NCBI RefSeq assembly: GCF_947387555.1
Contig: NZ_CANDNZ010000002.1
Location: 434,001 to 498,000 of the forward strand
DNA: 64,000 nt
Direction of reading: 5' to 3'
Source: Thalassomonas sp. RHCl1
GTDB taxonomy: Bacteria > Pseudomonadota > Gammaproteobacteria > Enterobacterales > Alteromonadaceae
Every line of letters starts with the position of its first letter. The first letter of the stretch is position 1. This document shows positions 47,890-56,232 of the stretch, in pieces. A model generated the notes under the pieces. That model was not told where the DNA came from, did not search any database, and was given only the letters and a program-made list of their open reading frames with translations. A program made the translations under genes and the position numbers.

Positions 47890-48540
47890 ATGAATTCCAG
47901 AGTCGCCATCGCTCCCCCGCAAATGTCTGTCGGTAGAGCCGCCGCAGATTGGTTTCTTTTTATGTTGTTTGGCTTAGTTGCCGCCTGTACCACCACAGGC
48001 ACCGACAAACCCGATTATGAGTTACTTGAGCCTTCCACTATGCTTTCGGCGCCAGAGCCTGTGGTGCTAACCGAACGCTATTATTCCAAAGAGCAGGTCG
48101 CGCATGGAAAATATATGGTTGAGTTATTGGGATGTAGTACTTGCCATACCGACGGTGCGTTAGTCGGCTCTCCCAATCTCCACCGTTTGCTGGCGGGATC
48201 TCAAACCGGTATCGCATTCTCCGACCCCTTGACGCAAGCTAATCCCGGTGTGGTGTTTCCCGGAAACCTGACCTCAGATCCCGATACCGGTATCGGGCTG
48301 TGGAACGAGAGTGATATCATTGAAATGCTGCGCACCGGGGTTAACCAATATGGTCAACATACCTTGTCTGTAATGCCCTGGCCGGCATATGCGAAAATAA
48401 CCGACGATGATGCCACTGCGATTGCGGCTTACTTACTGTCGTTGCCGCCGGTGAAACATGTGGTTCCGAGAAAAGTGCGGCCCGGCAAACGTACTGATTA
48501 TGATTTTGTTCACTTTGGTGTTTACCGGAAAAGCCAGTAA
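47890..48540 (+). CDS. Monohaem c-type cytochrome lipoprotein
   Basis: A 216-residue exported protein. An N-terminal hydrophobic segment ends in a lipobox-like VAAC (WFLFMLFGLVAAC), and one haem-binding CSTCH motif follows in YMVELLGCSTCHTDG. A Met in SVMPWPAYAKI is a plausible axial ligand. The pattern EQVAHGKYMVELLGC..NLTSDPDTGIGLW..MLRTGVNQYG..DATAIAAYLLSLPPV is that of cytochromes accompanying alcohol or aldehyde dehydrogenases, but no dehydrogenase gene is nearby. I chose ATG 47890 after ACGGAGATA. Confidence 0.83.
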   Translation: MNSRVAIAPPQMSVGRAAADWFLFMLFGLVAACTTTGTDKPDYELLEPSTMLSAPEPVVLTERYYSKEQVAHGKYMVELLGCSTCHTDGALVGSPNLHRLLAGSQTGIAFSDPLTQANPGVVFPGNLTSDPDTGIGLWNESDIIEMLRTGVNQYGQHTLSVMPWPAYAKITDDDATAIAAYLLSLPPVKHVVPRKVRPGKRTDYDFVHFGVYRKSQ

Positions 48541-48784
48541 TATGCATATGAGAGCCTTAAGAGGAGTGTTAAGCCACGTTCCGTTCTGCACTTTTATTGC
48601 TTTAATGGCTGATCTATTTACCAGCCAGTTCATTTAATCCTGCCAGCTGTTTTTCATTTATCCCCCCCACTTAGGGGGGCTTGGCATACTTGCCAGCGCC
48701 CGCGATTCATTTAGACTTCAGGGAATTTGTCCCCTTAACTTGATTAACGATGATCAAGGCGGGAAATATGCTTAAAGGAATGAC

Positions 48785-49954
48785 ATGATGCAATATAAAT
48801 TTATCGCTGTGCTGGTCACATCCAGCCTGGCCTCAGGTGGGGTTATCGCCAATGAGGACTGTGGCTGCGATTTCACTCTGCCTTCAACCCATTACGCTTT
48901 TGACGGCACAGAGCAGGGGATTATGCCCGGACAAACCCTGTGTCTGGCCTCTGGTCAGCGCGGTCCGATGAAATTAAGCAATATTCACGGCACAGCAACC
49001 GAACCTGTGGTGGTTAAAAATTGTGGCGGAGTGGTAGAAATAATTCCCTATCATTACGCCATCAGTATCCAGCAGTCGAGTCATGTGAATTTATCGGGCA
49101 CAGGTGATGCCGATAACTACTACGGTATTCGTCTTGGCGGTACCCTGGGTATTGAGCAGCGCTCGACCGATATTGAAGTGAACAATATCGAAATCTATCA
49201 GGCTGATTTTGCCGGTATTATGGCAAAAACAGATCCTACTTGTGAGGCAGACACCCAGGCAGGCAACTTTACCTTGGCCAATCTCAACATCCATCATAAC
49301 TGGATCCATAATACCCAAAGGGGCGAGGGGATGTATTTGGGTTATACCGGCCTGTATCGTACCCTGGTGTGTGACGGTGTCGAGCAAAAGGTTTATCCCC
49401 ACGATTTGCAGGGCCTGCGCGTGCAACATAACCTGGTGCACAATACGGCGGCGGAAGGCATTCAGGCTAATTCCCTAAGCCAGGACACCCTGATCAGCGA
49501 TAATCAGGTGTCCTTATACGGGCAGGATCCGTTCGCCGCATACCAAAACAACGGCATCCAAATTGGCGGCAACCGGGTCAATGTGGAAAATAATGTTATC
49601 AATACCGGCTCGGGCAACGGTATTATTGCCATTGGTCAGGATATCCGCATCAAAAACAACACCATCTTAAATGCCGGCAGCTATGGTATTTTTGCCGATA
49701 ACCGTCCTGCGGAAGGTACACAAACGGGGGAGGCGGGTTTACCGCATCAGTATATCAATAACACCATTATTGACTCAGCCGAGGAAGGGATCCGCAGTTA
49801 TGTGCGTTTAACGGGTGGCGCCAATCTTGTTTGGGGCAACACTATGATCAATGATGGCTTAGCCAATCAGTACGGAGCCGCCAAGTTTATCCATTATTTA
49901 AATAATGATGTACTCAGGGATGAGCAGAATAACCACCATATCATCAGAAACTGA
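48785..49954 (+). CDS. Secreted parallel beta-helix protein
   Basis: A 389-residue exported protein with a signal peptide (KFIAVLVTSSLASGGVIA). Successive short strands such as VEIIPYHYAISIQQSSHVNLSG, LNIHHNWIHNTQRGEGMYLG, LRVQHNLVHNTAAEGIQANS, VENNVINTGSGNGIIAIG and IKNNTILNAGSYGIFADN are PbH1 turns of a right-handed beta-helix, as in pectate lyases and other polysaccharide-active enzymes. Cysteines near the N-terminus (EDCGCDF) may pair. The substrate is unknown. AAGGAATG precedes the start. Confidence 0.8.
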   Translation: MMQYKFIAVLVTSSLASGGVIANEDCGCDFTLPSTHYAFDGTEQGIMPGQTLCLASGQRGPMKLSNIHGTATEPVVVKNCGGVVEIIPYHYAISIQQSSHVNLSGTGDADNYYGIRLGGTLGIEQRSTDIEVNNIEIYQADFAGIMAKTDPTCEADTQAGNFTLANLNIHHNWIHNTQRGEGMYLGYTGLYRTLVCDGVEQKVYPHDLQGLRVQHNLVHNTAAEGIQANSLSQDTLISDNQVSLYGQDPFAAYQNNGIQIGGNRVNVENNVINTGSGNGIIAIGQDIRIKNNTILNAGSYGIFADNRPAEGTQTGEAGLPHQYINNTIIDSAEEGIRSYVRLTGGANLVWGNTMINDGLANQYGAAKFIHYLNNDVLRDEQNNHHIIRN

Positions 49955-49990
49955 GTGAAAGAGGGTTGTATATTTTTATAGGCAGCAGTT

Positions 49991-50014
49991 CCCCCGGCAA
50001 TGCTATGCCGGGGG
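49991..50014. terminator. GC-rich hairpin between convergent genes
   Basis: The arms CCCCCGGCA and TGCCGGGGG surround a six-base loop. A second, weaker hairpin (CCTGAAA/TTTCAGG, 50020-50036) is followed by TTTT on the plus strand. Together they probably end the beta-helix gene and the opposing mini-protein gene. Confidence 0.6.
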
Positions 50015-50042
50015 CATGTCCTGAAAGTCTTTTCAGGGACTT

Positions 50043-50231
50043 TTAGGGAGCACCTGTGCCGCAGTAGCGCTCAAGCTGATAACAGGCGTAGCGATCACCC
50101 AGGCGACACTGATCCTCCATCTCATGGCAGGTTAACGCCGGACCGGCTACGGCGGTGACAGAGACAAAGCCGCTCAGGCCAAATCCCATGCCAAGTGCCA
50201 GAGCTATTTTTTTGATGCTTGTTAATTTCAT
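50043..50231 (-). CDS. Secreted Cys-patterned mini-protein A
   Basis: A 62-residue precursor with a Sec signal peptide (KKIALALGMGFGLSGFVSVTAVA) and a mature part of about 33 residues. It has four cysteines spaced C-x6-C-x7-C-x6-C, with the shared core CRLGDRYAC. AAAAGGAG precedes the start. It is a clear paralogue of the gene just upstream (50299-50493). Function unknown; a small disulphide-bonded secreted peptide. Confidence 0.7.
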   Translation of the reverse strand: MKLTSIKKIALALGMGFGLSGFVSVTAVAGPALTCHEMEDQCRLGDRYACYQLERYCGTGAP

Positions 50232-50298
50232 ACGAACTCCTTTTAATGTTGGCAGACAAGGTAAACATTAATATTTACCTTGTCTTTATTAGATGCTA

Positions 50299-50493
50299 TT
50301 AGCGCGGACCCCAGCGCCAGCATAAACGATCATGGGTATCACAGGCAGCGGCGTCGCCTCTAAGGCACCTTTCTTCGAGAGTTTGGCATTCTCTTTCCCC
50401 CGGGCCGGCAAGGGCAACAGTTGATGTCAGGCCACTTAAGCCCAGTCCCAGGCTAAGGGCTAATAATGTTTTTCTTATTGTTGAAGATTTCAT
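50299..50493 (-). CDS. Secreted Cys-patterned mini-protein B
   Basis: A 64-residue precursor with a similar signal peptide (LLALSLGLGLSGLTSTVALA) and the same C-x6-C-x7-C-x6-C spacing (CQTLEERC, CLRGDAAAC, CDTHDRLC), ending WRWGPR. AAAAGGATC precedes the start. It shares strand with mini-protein A and lies 67 bases before it, so both may share a transcript. The AraC-type gene lies upstream on the same strand. Confidence 0.7.
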   Translation of the reverse strand: MKSSTIRKTLLALSLGLGLSGLTSTVALAGPGERECQTLEERCLRGDAAACDTHDRLCWRWGPR

Positions 50494-50525
50494 TTTCGAT
50501 CCTTTTCGTAACTGATAGTCGAAGA

Positions 50526-50554
50526 TCTGCGTACAGGCTTTAAAGCCGTGCAGA
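50526..50554 (-). terminator. Near-palindromic hairpin after the AraC gene
   Basis: TCTGC and GCAGA flank the 12-base palindrome GGCTTTAAAGCC. The hairpin lies between the AraC-type gene and mini-protein B and could end the former or regulate the latter. Confidence 0.35.
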
Positions 50555-50630
50555 CCCCATCAGTCTACTGGGAGTTGTTCTCCGGGCGGTAAAACAGGTT
50601 CGCCAAAAAATATCACTGATTGGCCATTTT

Positions 50631-51059
50631 TCAGCGCTTGCCTTGCTGAAACTGTTTCGGGGTTAAGCCGTAGGTTTTTTTGAAGCACTTGGCAAAATAA
50701 GAAGGGGAGGAAAAGCCAATCAGGTCGCATATCAACACGATTTGTAAGCCGGTTTTTAATAACGGCAGCGCGCGGGCCAGGCGGTAGTGGCCCAGGTACT
50801 GGGTGAAGTTTTTCTGGAACAGTTGTACAAGTTTGCGGTGCAGCTGGCGCTGGCTGGTGGCGAGTAATTTAGCGGCAAGCGTGCTGTTGAAAAGCAGATC
50901 GTGATGATGTTCGGCGGTGATCTTGTCCAGCTTATGAATGAATAAAAGCTCTTTGGCAGTTAATTTATCTATCGGTTTAACAGGAACGATAGTGAACGGC
51001 AATACCGGCTCAGTTCGAATAGACTCATTAAACTGTAACAGCTGTTCGGCACTGGTCAT
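50631..51059 (-). CDS. AraC-family DNA-binding protein, HTH only
   Basis: A 142-residue protein consisting mainly of the AraC double helix-turn-helix (about 45-140): LAAKLLATSQRQLHRKLVQL, and LICDLIGFSSPSYFAKCFKKTYGLTPKQF. The usual N-terminal effector domain is absent; a 40-residue leader stands in its place. The resemblance to the DNA-binding tails of hybrid sensor regulators suggests a stand-alone derivative. It may control the downstream mini-proteins. Confidence 0.85.
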   Translation of the reverse strand: MTSAEQLLQFNESIRTEPVLPFTIVPVKPIDKLTAKELLFIHKLDKITAEHHHDLLFNSTLAAKLLATSQRQLHRKLVQLFQKNFTQYLGHYRLARALPLLKTGLQIVLICDLIGFSSPSYFAKCFKKTYGLTPKQFQQGKR

Positions 51060-51329
51060 CCGTTGCTCCTTCTATGTGTTGTTATTATTATGTTAAACTT
51101 TACCTGCCTTATATTATACAGTATACAAAGTGTTGCAAGTTGTTATCTCAGCTTTAGCCTGGTTTTTTGGCATAAACCCGGCGGTGAGCAGTGACCGCGA
51201 TGAAATTATTTGCTTTGGTAGCGTTATCTCTGGCTATATCTTTAAGTTATGGGCTCGTTAGCGATCGGAATAAAAGCCGGGCAGGTAAAAACGATATACT
51301 GGCAGGAAAAATAAACGACAGGAATGATC

Positions 51330-53426
51330 ATGCGGTATTTTTTAATAGCTTGCTTACTGGTTTTGCAGCCGGGCTTAAGTGCCCACAGTTTTGCCGGGAG
51401 CACAGGGGAATTAAACTTTACCCTGGCGGGCAGCATAGTTGACGAACAGGCCAGGCCGGTAGCCGGGGTTAAGGTTTCAATACTTGATATACAGGACACG
51501 AGCGGCGTAGACGGTACGTTTAAACTGGCTCCTGCTGCTGCCGAGACTTATCAACTCAGGTTCTCGCATCCTGACTATTTTCCTTTAATTCAAAGTTTCA
51601 GCCATTATGAGCTTGAACAAAATGCCGCTTCGCTGCTTAACGGTATCAGCCTGGTGTCCCGGGCTAAAAACCGGGTAATGCTGGCATTTGGCGGTGATGT
51701 GATGATGGGGCGGCGCTATTACAAACCCTATTTCGGCGATGAAGTGCTGATCCGCCCCGGGCATAAACTTGCTGACAGCCGGGCAATTGTCGAGTTTATC
51801 AAACCTTATATGAGCCTTGCCGATTATGCCGCCGTGAATCTTGAAACCCAGGTGGCCGACAAAACACCGGGGGAGCGGGCGCCTAAATCGGTGACATTTT
51901 ACTCCCGGCCCGAGGTGCTTGATGCCTTAAGCTGGGCTGGTATCGATTATGTTTCTTTGGGTAATAACCATACCTATGACTATAAAGAGTCCGGGTTGCA
52001 TTCAACCTTAACCTTCCTGGATAAAAGTGCGCTGGCATATTCCGGGGCCGGTGTTAATGAGCAGGCCGCGTTAAAGGCCCACAGGCAGCAGATTAAAGGC
52101 CAGGATTTTTCCATGCTGGGTTATGTCGGCTGGGAAGGCAGTAGCAAGCCGACACAAACAGCCAATCATCAGCACGGCGGTGCTGCATACGGCTCTATGG
52201 CAAATATGCTGAGCTCAGTTTCAGGGGAGGTTGAACAAAAGCGGATCCCTGTCGTGCAATATCATGGCAGTCGTGAGTATGCCGACGGTCCCACCGGCGT
52301 GACCGAGCAAAGGCTAAAGTCGTCGCTTGATGCCGGTGCCGCGCTGGCCATAGCTCACCATCCCCATGTCAGCCAGGGACTGGAGCTGTATAACAATAAG
52401 CTTATCGCCTATTCCATGGGCAATTTTATTTTTGACCAGAACTTCAGCGCCACCCAGCACAGTTTTCTTTTATATGTCTGGCTTGATAGCGGCAAATTTC
52501 ACCGGGCTGAGATAGTGCCGATTTATGTTAAAGGGTATAAGCCGACACCTGCCACCGGGATGCATCGTTATACCGTGATGAAACGCCTGCGGCAGTTATC
52601 GCAACTCCGTGATACTCATATAGGCCAATCCGGCGGTCACGGGGTGATAACTGCCGTCAGTCAGCCTGAAATTGCCACGCACAAGCCTGAAAGTAACGGC
52701 AGCAAGGAGCAGGCGCTGATGTTTGATAAAGGCGCCAGGGTGGCAAGCCTGTATCATTTTCCCTGGCAGCAACAGCTTTCGGCGATCACCTTGCCGGATA
52801 AAACCGCTGCTTATCGTTTGGGAACTAACTTGATCAACGGCAGCGATTTTGAAAGTTTTTCCACCTTTAACAGCCCGGAGCGCGGCTGGCTGTTTGATCG
52901 TCATGCCATGGCGGTGAATGACTTTGGTGCCAGTGGTTCGAGAAGTTTATCGCTGGCATTAACCGGGGAAAAAGCGAGTCTTTTTGGCATGCAGAGTTTC
53001 CGAAGGGTGTATAATGCCGGCAGCGTGATGACGGTGACGGCTAAATTCAACACCAAGGCAGCGGTAAAGGTGAACTTTTACTGGCAGGGGAGAAAGCGTT
53101 CGCAAAAACTTTTTGAGGCCTTTGAGCAGAGTAAAAAACACCTGATCGGCACCGTGCGATTAACCGGTGAACCGGGTTGGCAGCATACCGAGCTGGAATT
53201 TAACTCTCCCCGTGTCGGTTATCGAAGTTACCGGGTACTGGCGGAGTTAGTGCTGCAAAACGGTGATAAGGCCCGGGTGGATATTGATGATTTCGCCCTG
53301 ATCGAATGGCAAGGTGCCTATAGCCAGACGCCAAAACCAAGGTTTTATAATATGGATAGCCGTCAGGTTGCTTATCTGGGTATAGATCGCTTTATAGAGC
53401 AACCACTATTGCTGACATTTGACTAG
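51330..53426 (+). CDS. CapA-type protein with N-terminal carboxypeptidase-regulatory-like domain
   Basis: An exported protein of 698 residues. After the signal peptide (RYFLIACLLVLQPGLSAHSFA) a CarboxypepD_reg-like beta-sandwich spans about 28-105 (LAGSIVDEQARPVAGVKVSI). The CapA/PGA_cap metallophosphatase-like domain spans about 115-400, with FGGDVMMGRRYY, NLETQVAD, LGNNHTYDY, AHHPHVSQGLE and YSMGNFIFDQNF. The last 280 residues are a beta-rich carbohydrate-binding-like region (ADLINGSDFESF-type opening as LINGSDFESF). CapA proteins act in poly-gamma-glutamate or cell-surface polymer pathways. capB and capC are absent. An ATG lies two codons upstream. Confidence 0.85.
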   Translation: MRYFLIACLLVLQPGLSAHSFAGSTGELNFTLAGSIVDEQARPVAGVKVSILDIQDTSGVDGTFKLAPAAAETYQLRFSHPDYFPLIQSFSHYELEQNAASLLNGISLVSRAKNRVMLAFGGDVMMGRRYYKPYFGDEVLIRPGHKLADSRAIVEFIKPYMSLADYAAVNLETQVADKTPGERAPKSVTFYSRPEVLDALSWAGIDYVSLGNNHTYDYKESGLHSTLTFLDKSALAYSGAGVNEQAALKAHRQQIKGQDFSMLGYVGWEGSSKPTQTANHQHGGAAYGSMANMLSSVSGEVEQKRIPVVQYHGSREYADGPTGVTEQRLKSSLDAGAALAIAHHPHVSQGLELYNNKLIAYSMGNFIFDQNFSATQHSFLLYVWLDSGKFHRAEIVPIYVKGYKPTPATGMHRYTVMKRLRQLSQLRDTHIGQSGGHGVITAVSQPEIATHKPESNGSKEQALMFDKGARVASLYHFPWQQQLSAITLPDKTAAYRLGTNLINGSDFESFSTFNSPERGWLFDRHAMAVNDFGASGSRSLSLALTGEKASLFGMQSFRRVYNAGSVMTVTAKFNTKAAVKVNFYWQGRKRSQKLFEAFEQSKKHLIGTVRLTGEPGWQHTELEFNSPRVGYRSYRVLAELVLQNGDKARVDIDDFALIEWQGAYSQTPKPRFYNMDSRQVAYLGIDRFIEQPLLLTFD

Positions 53427-53458
53427 CTGCGAAGGGCTGAGCAATATCAAGAGCTGCG

Positions 53459-55606
53459 TTAATCGGTGCCGTTTATTTGCTGATTTTTCAGCAGCTCTAC
53501 GAAATTTTTAAATTGAACCGGGCGGCTGAACAAATAGCCTTGTACCGAATTGCAGGAGTTGTCTGTGAGAAAATGTAATTGCTCTTTGGTTTCCACCCCT
53601 TCGGCGATCACACATAAATTAAGATTATGTGCCAGTGCGATCACCGCCCGCACTATGGCCTTGTCGTTATCGTCGGTGACGATATCATTAATAAAGGAGC
53701 GATCGATTTTTAAGAAGTCCAGCGGCAACTGTTTCAAGTAGCTCAGTGAGCTATAGCCGGTGCCGAAATCATCAACGGAAACGCTCATACCTATGGTTCT
53801 GACTTTGCTGAGTAATTTATTGGCAACAGAGTAATCGTCTACCAGCACACCTTCGGTGACTTCCACCTCCAGCAGGCAAGGGTCGACTTTATATTTTTCA
53901 ACACAGCTGTGCAGGTAGGAAAATAAACTGTTGTCGGTGACTTGTGCCGAGGAGAGGTTCATGGAAATCTTGATACGATAGCCGAGTTTAGTGAGTTTTT
54001 TTACCATCTGGCAGGTACGCTGTATGACCCACTCCCCCATAGCAATAATCAAATCACTTTTTTCTGCCACCGGAATAAACTTATCCGGACCTATCAGACC
54101 TTTTGTCGGATGGTTCCAGCGGATCAGGGCTTCGGCCTTGGTGATGGTACTTTTTGCTAAATCGACGATCGGCTGCAGGTATAATTCTAATTCGTTATTT
54201 TGAATTGCCAGTCTTAATTCATGCTCCAGTTGTATCAGTTGGTGTGAGGTATCTCTCATCGACTGGGAATAAAATTGTATCGTGTTTTTGTTATTTTTCT
54301 TACCGTTATAGGCACTTAAGTCGATGAACTTCATCAAGTCTTCAGCGGTTTGGGCATCGTTTGGAAAGTTAGCTGCGCCAATGCTGATACTGACAGTAAA
54401 GGTTTCTCCTTTACTGGTGGCGAAGGGCTTTTTGGTATTGTCGATAATGCGTTGTATGGCTATTTCGCAGGCTTTGCGGTGGTCAATATCTGTTAAGATG
54501 ATTGCAAATTCATCACCGCCGATCCTGGCGATAAAGTCAGATCCCTTAATCATGCTTTTTATGCGTTTTCCGCATTCTACCAGCAGTTTATCGCCTTCAT
54601 CATGGCCGTAAAATTCGTTATGGCGTCTGAAATTATTAATGTCGATGTATAACAAATAGAAGTTTTTACCCGAGGTAATATGTTTTTCCAGGGTTTGCCA
54701 AAAAGAGAAGCGATTTGGCAGTTCGGTGAGCATATCTTGTAATGCAAGCTGCTCATTTCGTTGCACTAAATATTTTATGGTACTGATGTCGTTGGCAAAC
54801 ACTATCCAGTTTTCAACTTCGTTCAGTTTGGTTTTAACCGGATAGAGAGATATTTTTAGCCATTTTAATGTTGCCGGCGGAGACATCCAGCATAACTCGC
54901 CGTTCCAATGTGCTTTGGTTGACAGTATCCTGTCATATTCGGGCAACTGATTTTTCATCAGTTTTAATATGATATCTATGGGTTTGTCCGGCTGTATCTG
55001 AAAGGGTTTGTCTTCTTTGAATAAGCGCCTGGCCGCTGAGTTTTCTACCAGGGGGGTTAATTCATTGTCGGTAATGATCACACAAAACTCGGCATTTTCG
55101 ATGATTTTTGTCAGTGTTGTCGGCAGGGCGCTTTGTTGAGGCGGCTGCTTAAAAATGGACAGCAGGCGCGAGTGCAGGTATTCGTTTTGTATGCACAGGC
55201 GGTCATTGGAAAGTAATAATTCACGTGCCAGTTGTTTGGTATGTTGTTGCAGTTGAAACTCTTCCAGTTGGTTGGTGATCACCAGGAAGTTTTTTTGCTG
55301 TTTTTTGATCGCAATGGCTTCCAGGTGTAATTCCGTCTTGTTTTCGGTGACTTCGGTCCAAAGTCCGGATCTGATCCGGGCATCGTTCTGGCCAAGCCAA
55401 ACTTGTCGGGCATCATGTAAAAAATCCAGTAAAAACGGGGTATTATCAGAGATAGTAAAGCTTTGTTGAGGGCATAATTGTGGAAATAACGCTTTTACCC
55501 AGTCATTGTCGCCGCCCAGCAGTTTTACCGTACCAGATTTGCTGTCGATAACTTCCAGCACAAGTTGATCCATAGCGTTAAGCACATGGTTAAGTTGTGA
55601 TGTCAT
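53459..55606 (-). CDS. PAS-GGDEF-EAL cyclic-di-GMP enzyme
   Basis: A 715-residue cytoplasmic protein. Two PAS-like regions (about 15-110 and 165-285) precede a GGDEF domain with intact GGDEF at 363-367. The upstream inhibitory RxxD is replaced by KGSD. The EAL domain (about 470-705) keeps EAL at 492-494, NLSSAQ, EVTEG, SVDDFGTGYSSL, AEGVE and QGYLFSRP, so phosphodiesterase activity is expected and cyclase activity possible. The start overlaps the last 17 bases of the small GTPase gene, so the two are coupled. It is the likely output module of the four-gene cluster. Confidence 0.9.
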   Translation of the reverse strand: MTSQLNHVLNAMDQLVLEVIDSKSGTVKLLGGDNDWVKALFPQLCPQQSFTISDNTPFLLDFLHDARQVWLGQNDARIRSGLWTEVTENKTELHLEAIAIKKQQKNFLVITNQLEEFQLQQHTKQLARELLLSNDRLCIQNEYLHSRLLSIFKQPPQQSALPTTLTKIIENAEFCVIITDNELTPLVENSAARRLFKEDKPFQIQPDKPIDIILKLMKNQLPEYDRILSTKAHWNGELCWMSPPATLKWLKISLYPVKTKLNEVENWIVFANDISTIKYLVQRNEQLALQDMLTELPNRFSFWQTLEKHITSGKNFYLLYIDINNFRRHNEFYGHDEGDKLLVECGKRIKSMIKGSDFIARIGGDEFAIILTDIDHRKACEIAIQRIIDNTKKPFATSKGETFTVSISIGAANFPNDAQTAEDLMKFIDLSAYNGKKNNKNTIQFYSQSMRDTSHQLIQLEHELRLAIQNNELELYLQPIVDLAKSTITKAEALIRWNHPTKGLIGPDKFIPVAEKSDLIIAMGEWVIQRTCQMVKKLTKLGYRIKISMNLSSAQVTDNSLFSYLHSCVEKYKVDPCLLEVEVTEGVLVDDYSVANKLLSKVRTIGMSVSVDDFGTGYSSLSYLKQLPLDFLKIDRSFINDIVTDDNDKAIVRAVIALAHNLNLCVIAEGVETKEQLHFLTDNSCNSVQGYLFSRPVQFKNFVELLKNQQINGTD

Positions 55607-56105
55607 TTTTCTTATTCCCGTGCAATAGCTCAGCGATAGCTAAAAACATGGCTTCAACCTGTTCTCCTGTTTTGGCGCTGGTGGAAAAATGCAGATCAAA
55701 CAGGGGAGCAAGGCTGGCATACTCGTCTTCATCCAGGCGCCAGGCCGCAGGCAGGTCATTTTTATTAACGGCAAGTATCGCCGGACAATTCGTGCTTTGG
55801 CGGGCGAGGGTGTGGATATCAATACCTTGGCGTAATGATATGGTCCGGGTTTGATCAACAACTATGATATAGGCTGCAGCGCCGCGTAAGTAACGCTCCT
55901 GAAAAACATGATAGCGGTCTTGGCCTTCAATATCCCACAGCATTAATTGCACTTGTTGCTCTGCTAAAGAGATGATTTTTTTATCGACTTTCACGCCTAT
56001 ACTGGTCAGATATTTTTCGTTAAAAATCCCTTCAACAAACTGTTTAACTAAACTGGTTTTCCCCACGCCGGAGGCACCTAACAGGCAGATTTTTTTTTGG
56101 ATCAA
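55590..56105 (-). CDS. Ras/Rab-like small GTPase
   Basis: A 171-residue stand-alone small GTPase with all G motifs: P-loop GASGVGKTS (10-18), switch I Thr34 in YLTSIGVKV, G3 WDIEGQDRY with catalytic Gln62, G4 NKND (114-117) and G5 SAK (143-145). The Rab-like order and intact Gln suggest intrinsic or GAP-assisted GTP hydrolysis. No lipid-modification Cys is present at the C-terminus. It lies between an OmpA-domain protein with a roadblock-like region and a GGDEF-EAL protein, on the same strand. A 127-base gap upstream leaves room for a separate promoter. Confidence 0.88.
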   Translation of the reverse strand: MIQKKICLLGASGVGKTSLVKQFVEGIFNEKYLTSIGVKVDKKIISLAEQQVQLMLWDIEGQDRYHVFQERYLRGAAAYIIVVDQTRTISLRQGIDIHTLARQSTNCPAILAVNKNDLPAAWRLDEDEYASLAPLFDLHFSTSAKTGEQVEAMFLAIAELLHGNKKNDITT

Positions 56106-56232
56106 TGTCTCCTCTCCATCATCGTTAACCGCTTTCCTTACAACTCGCTTTCCTTACAGCTAATAGGGCAAGTGTAGCGTATGTCGCTGTTTTTTTCGTC
56201 TTGGCCGTGCTCCGTCAGATGTTCCTTTGACT

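Noticed and set aside
51191-51442. 83-codon frame whose start looks like a signal peptide
   Set aside because: It overlaps the CapA-type gene start in another frame and turns into a shadow of it. No good ribosome binding site is seen.
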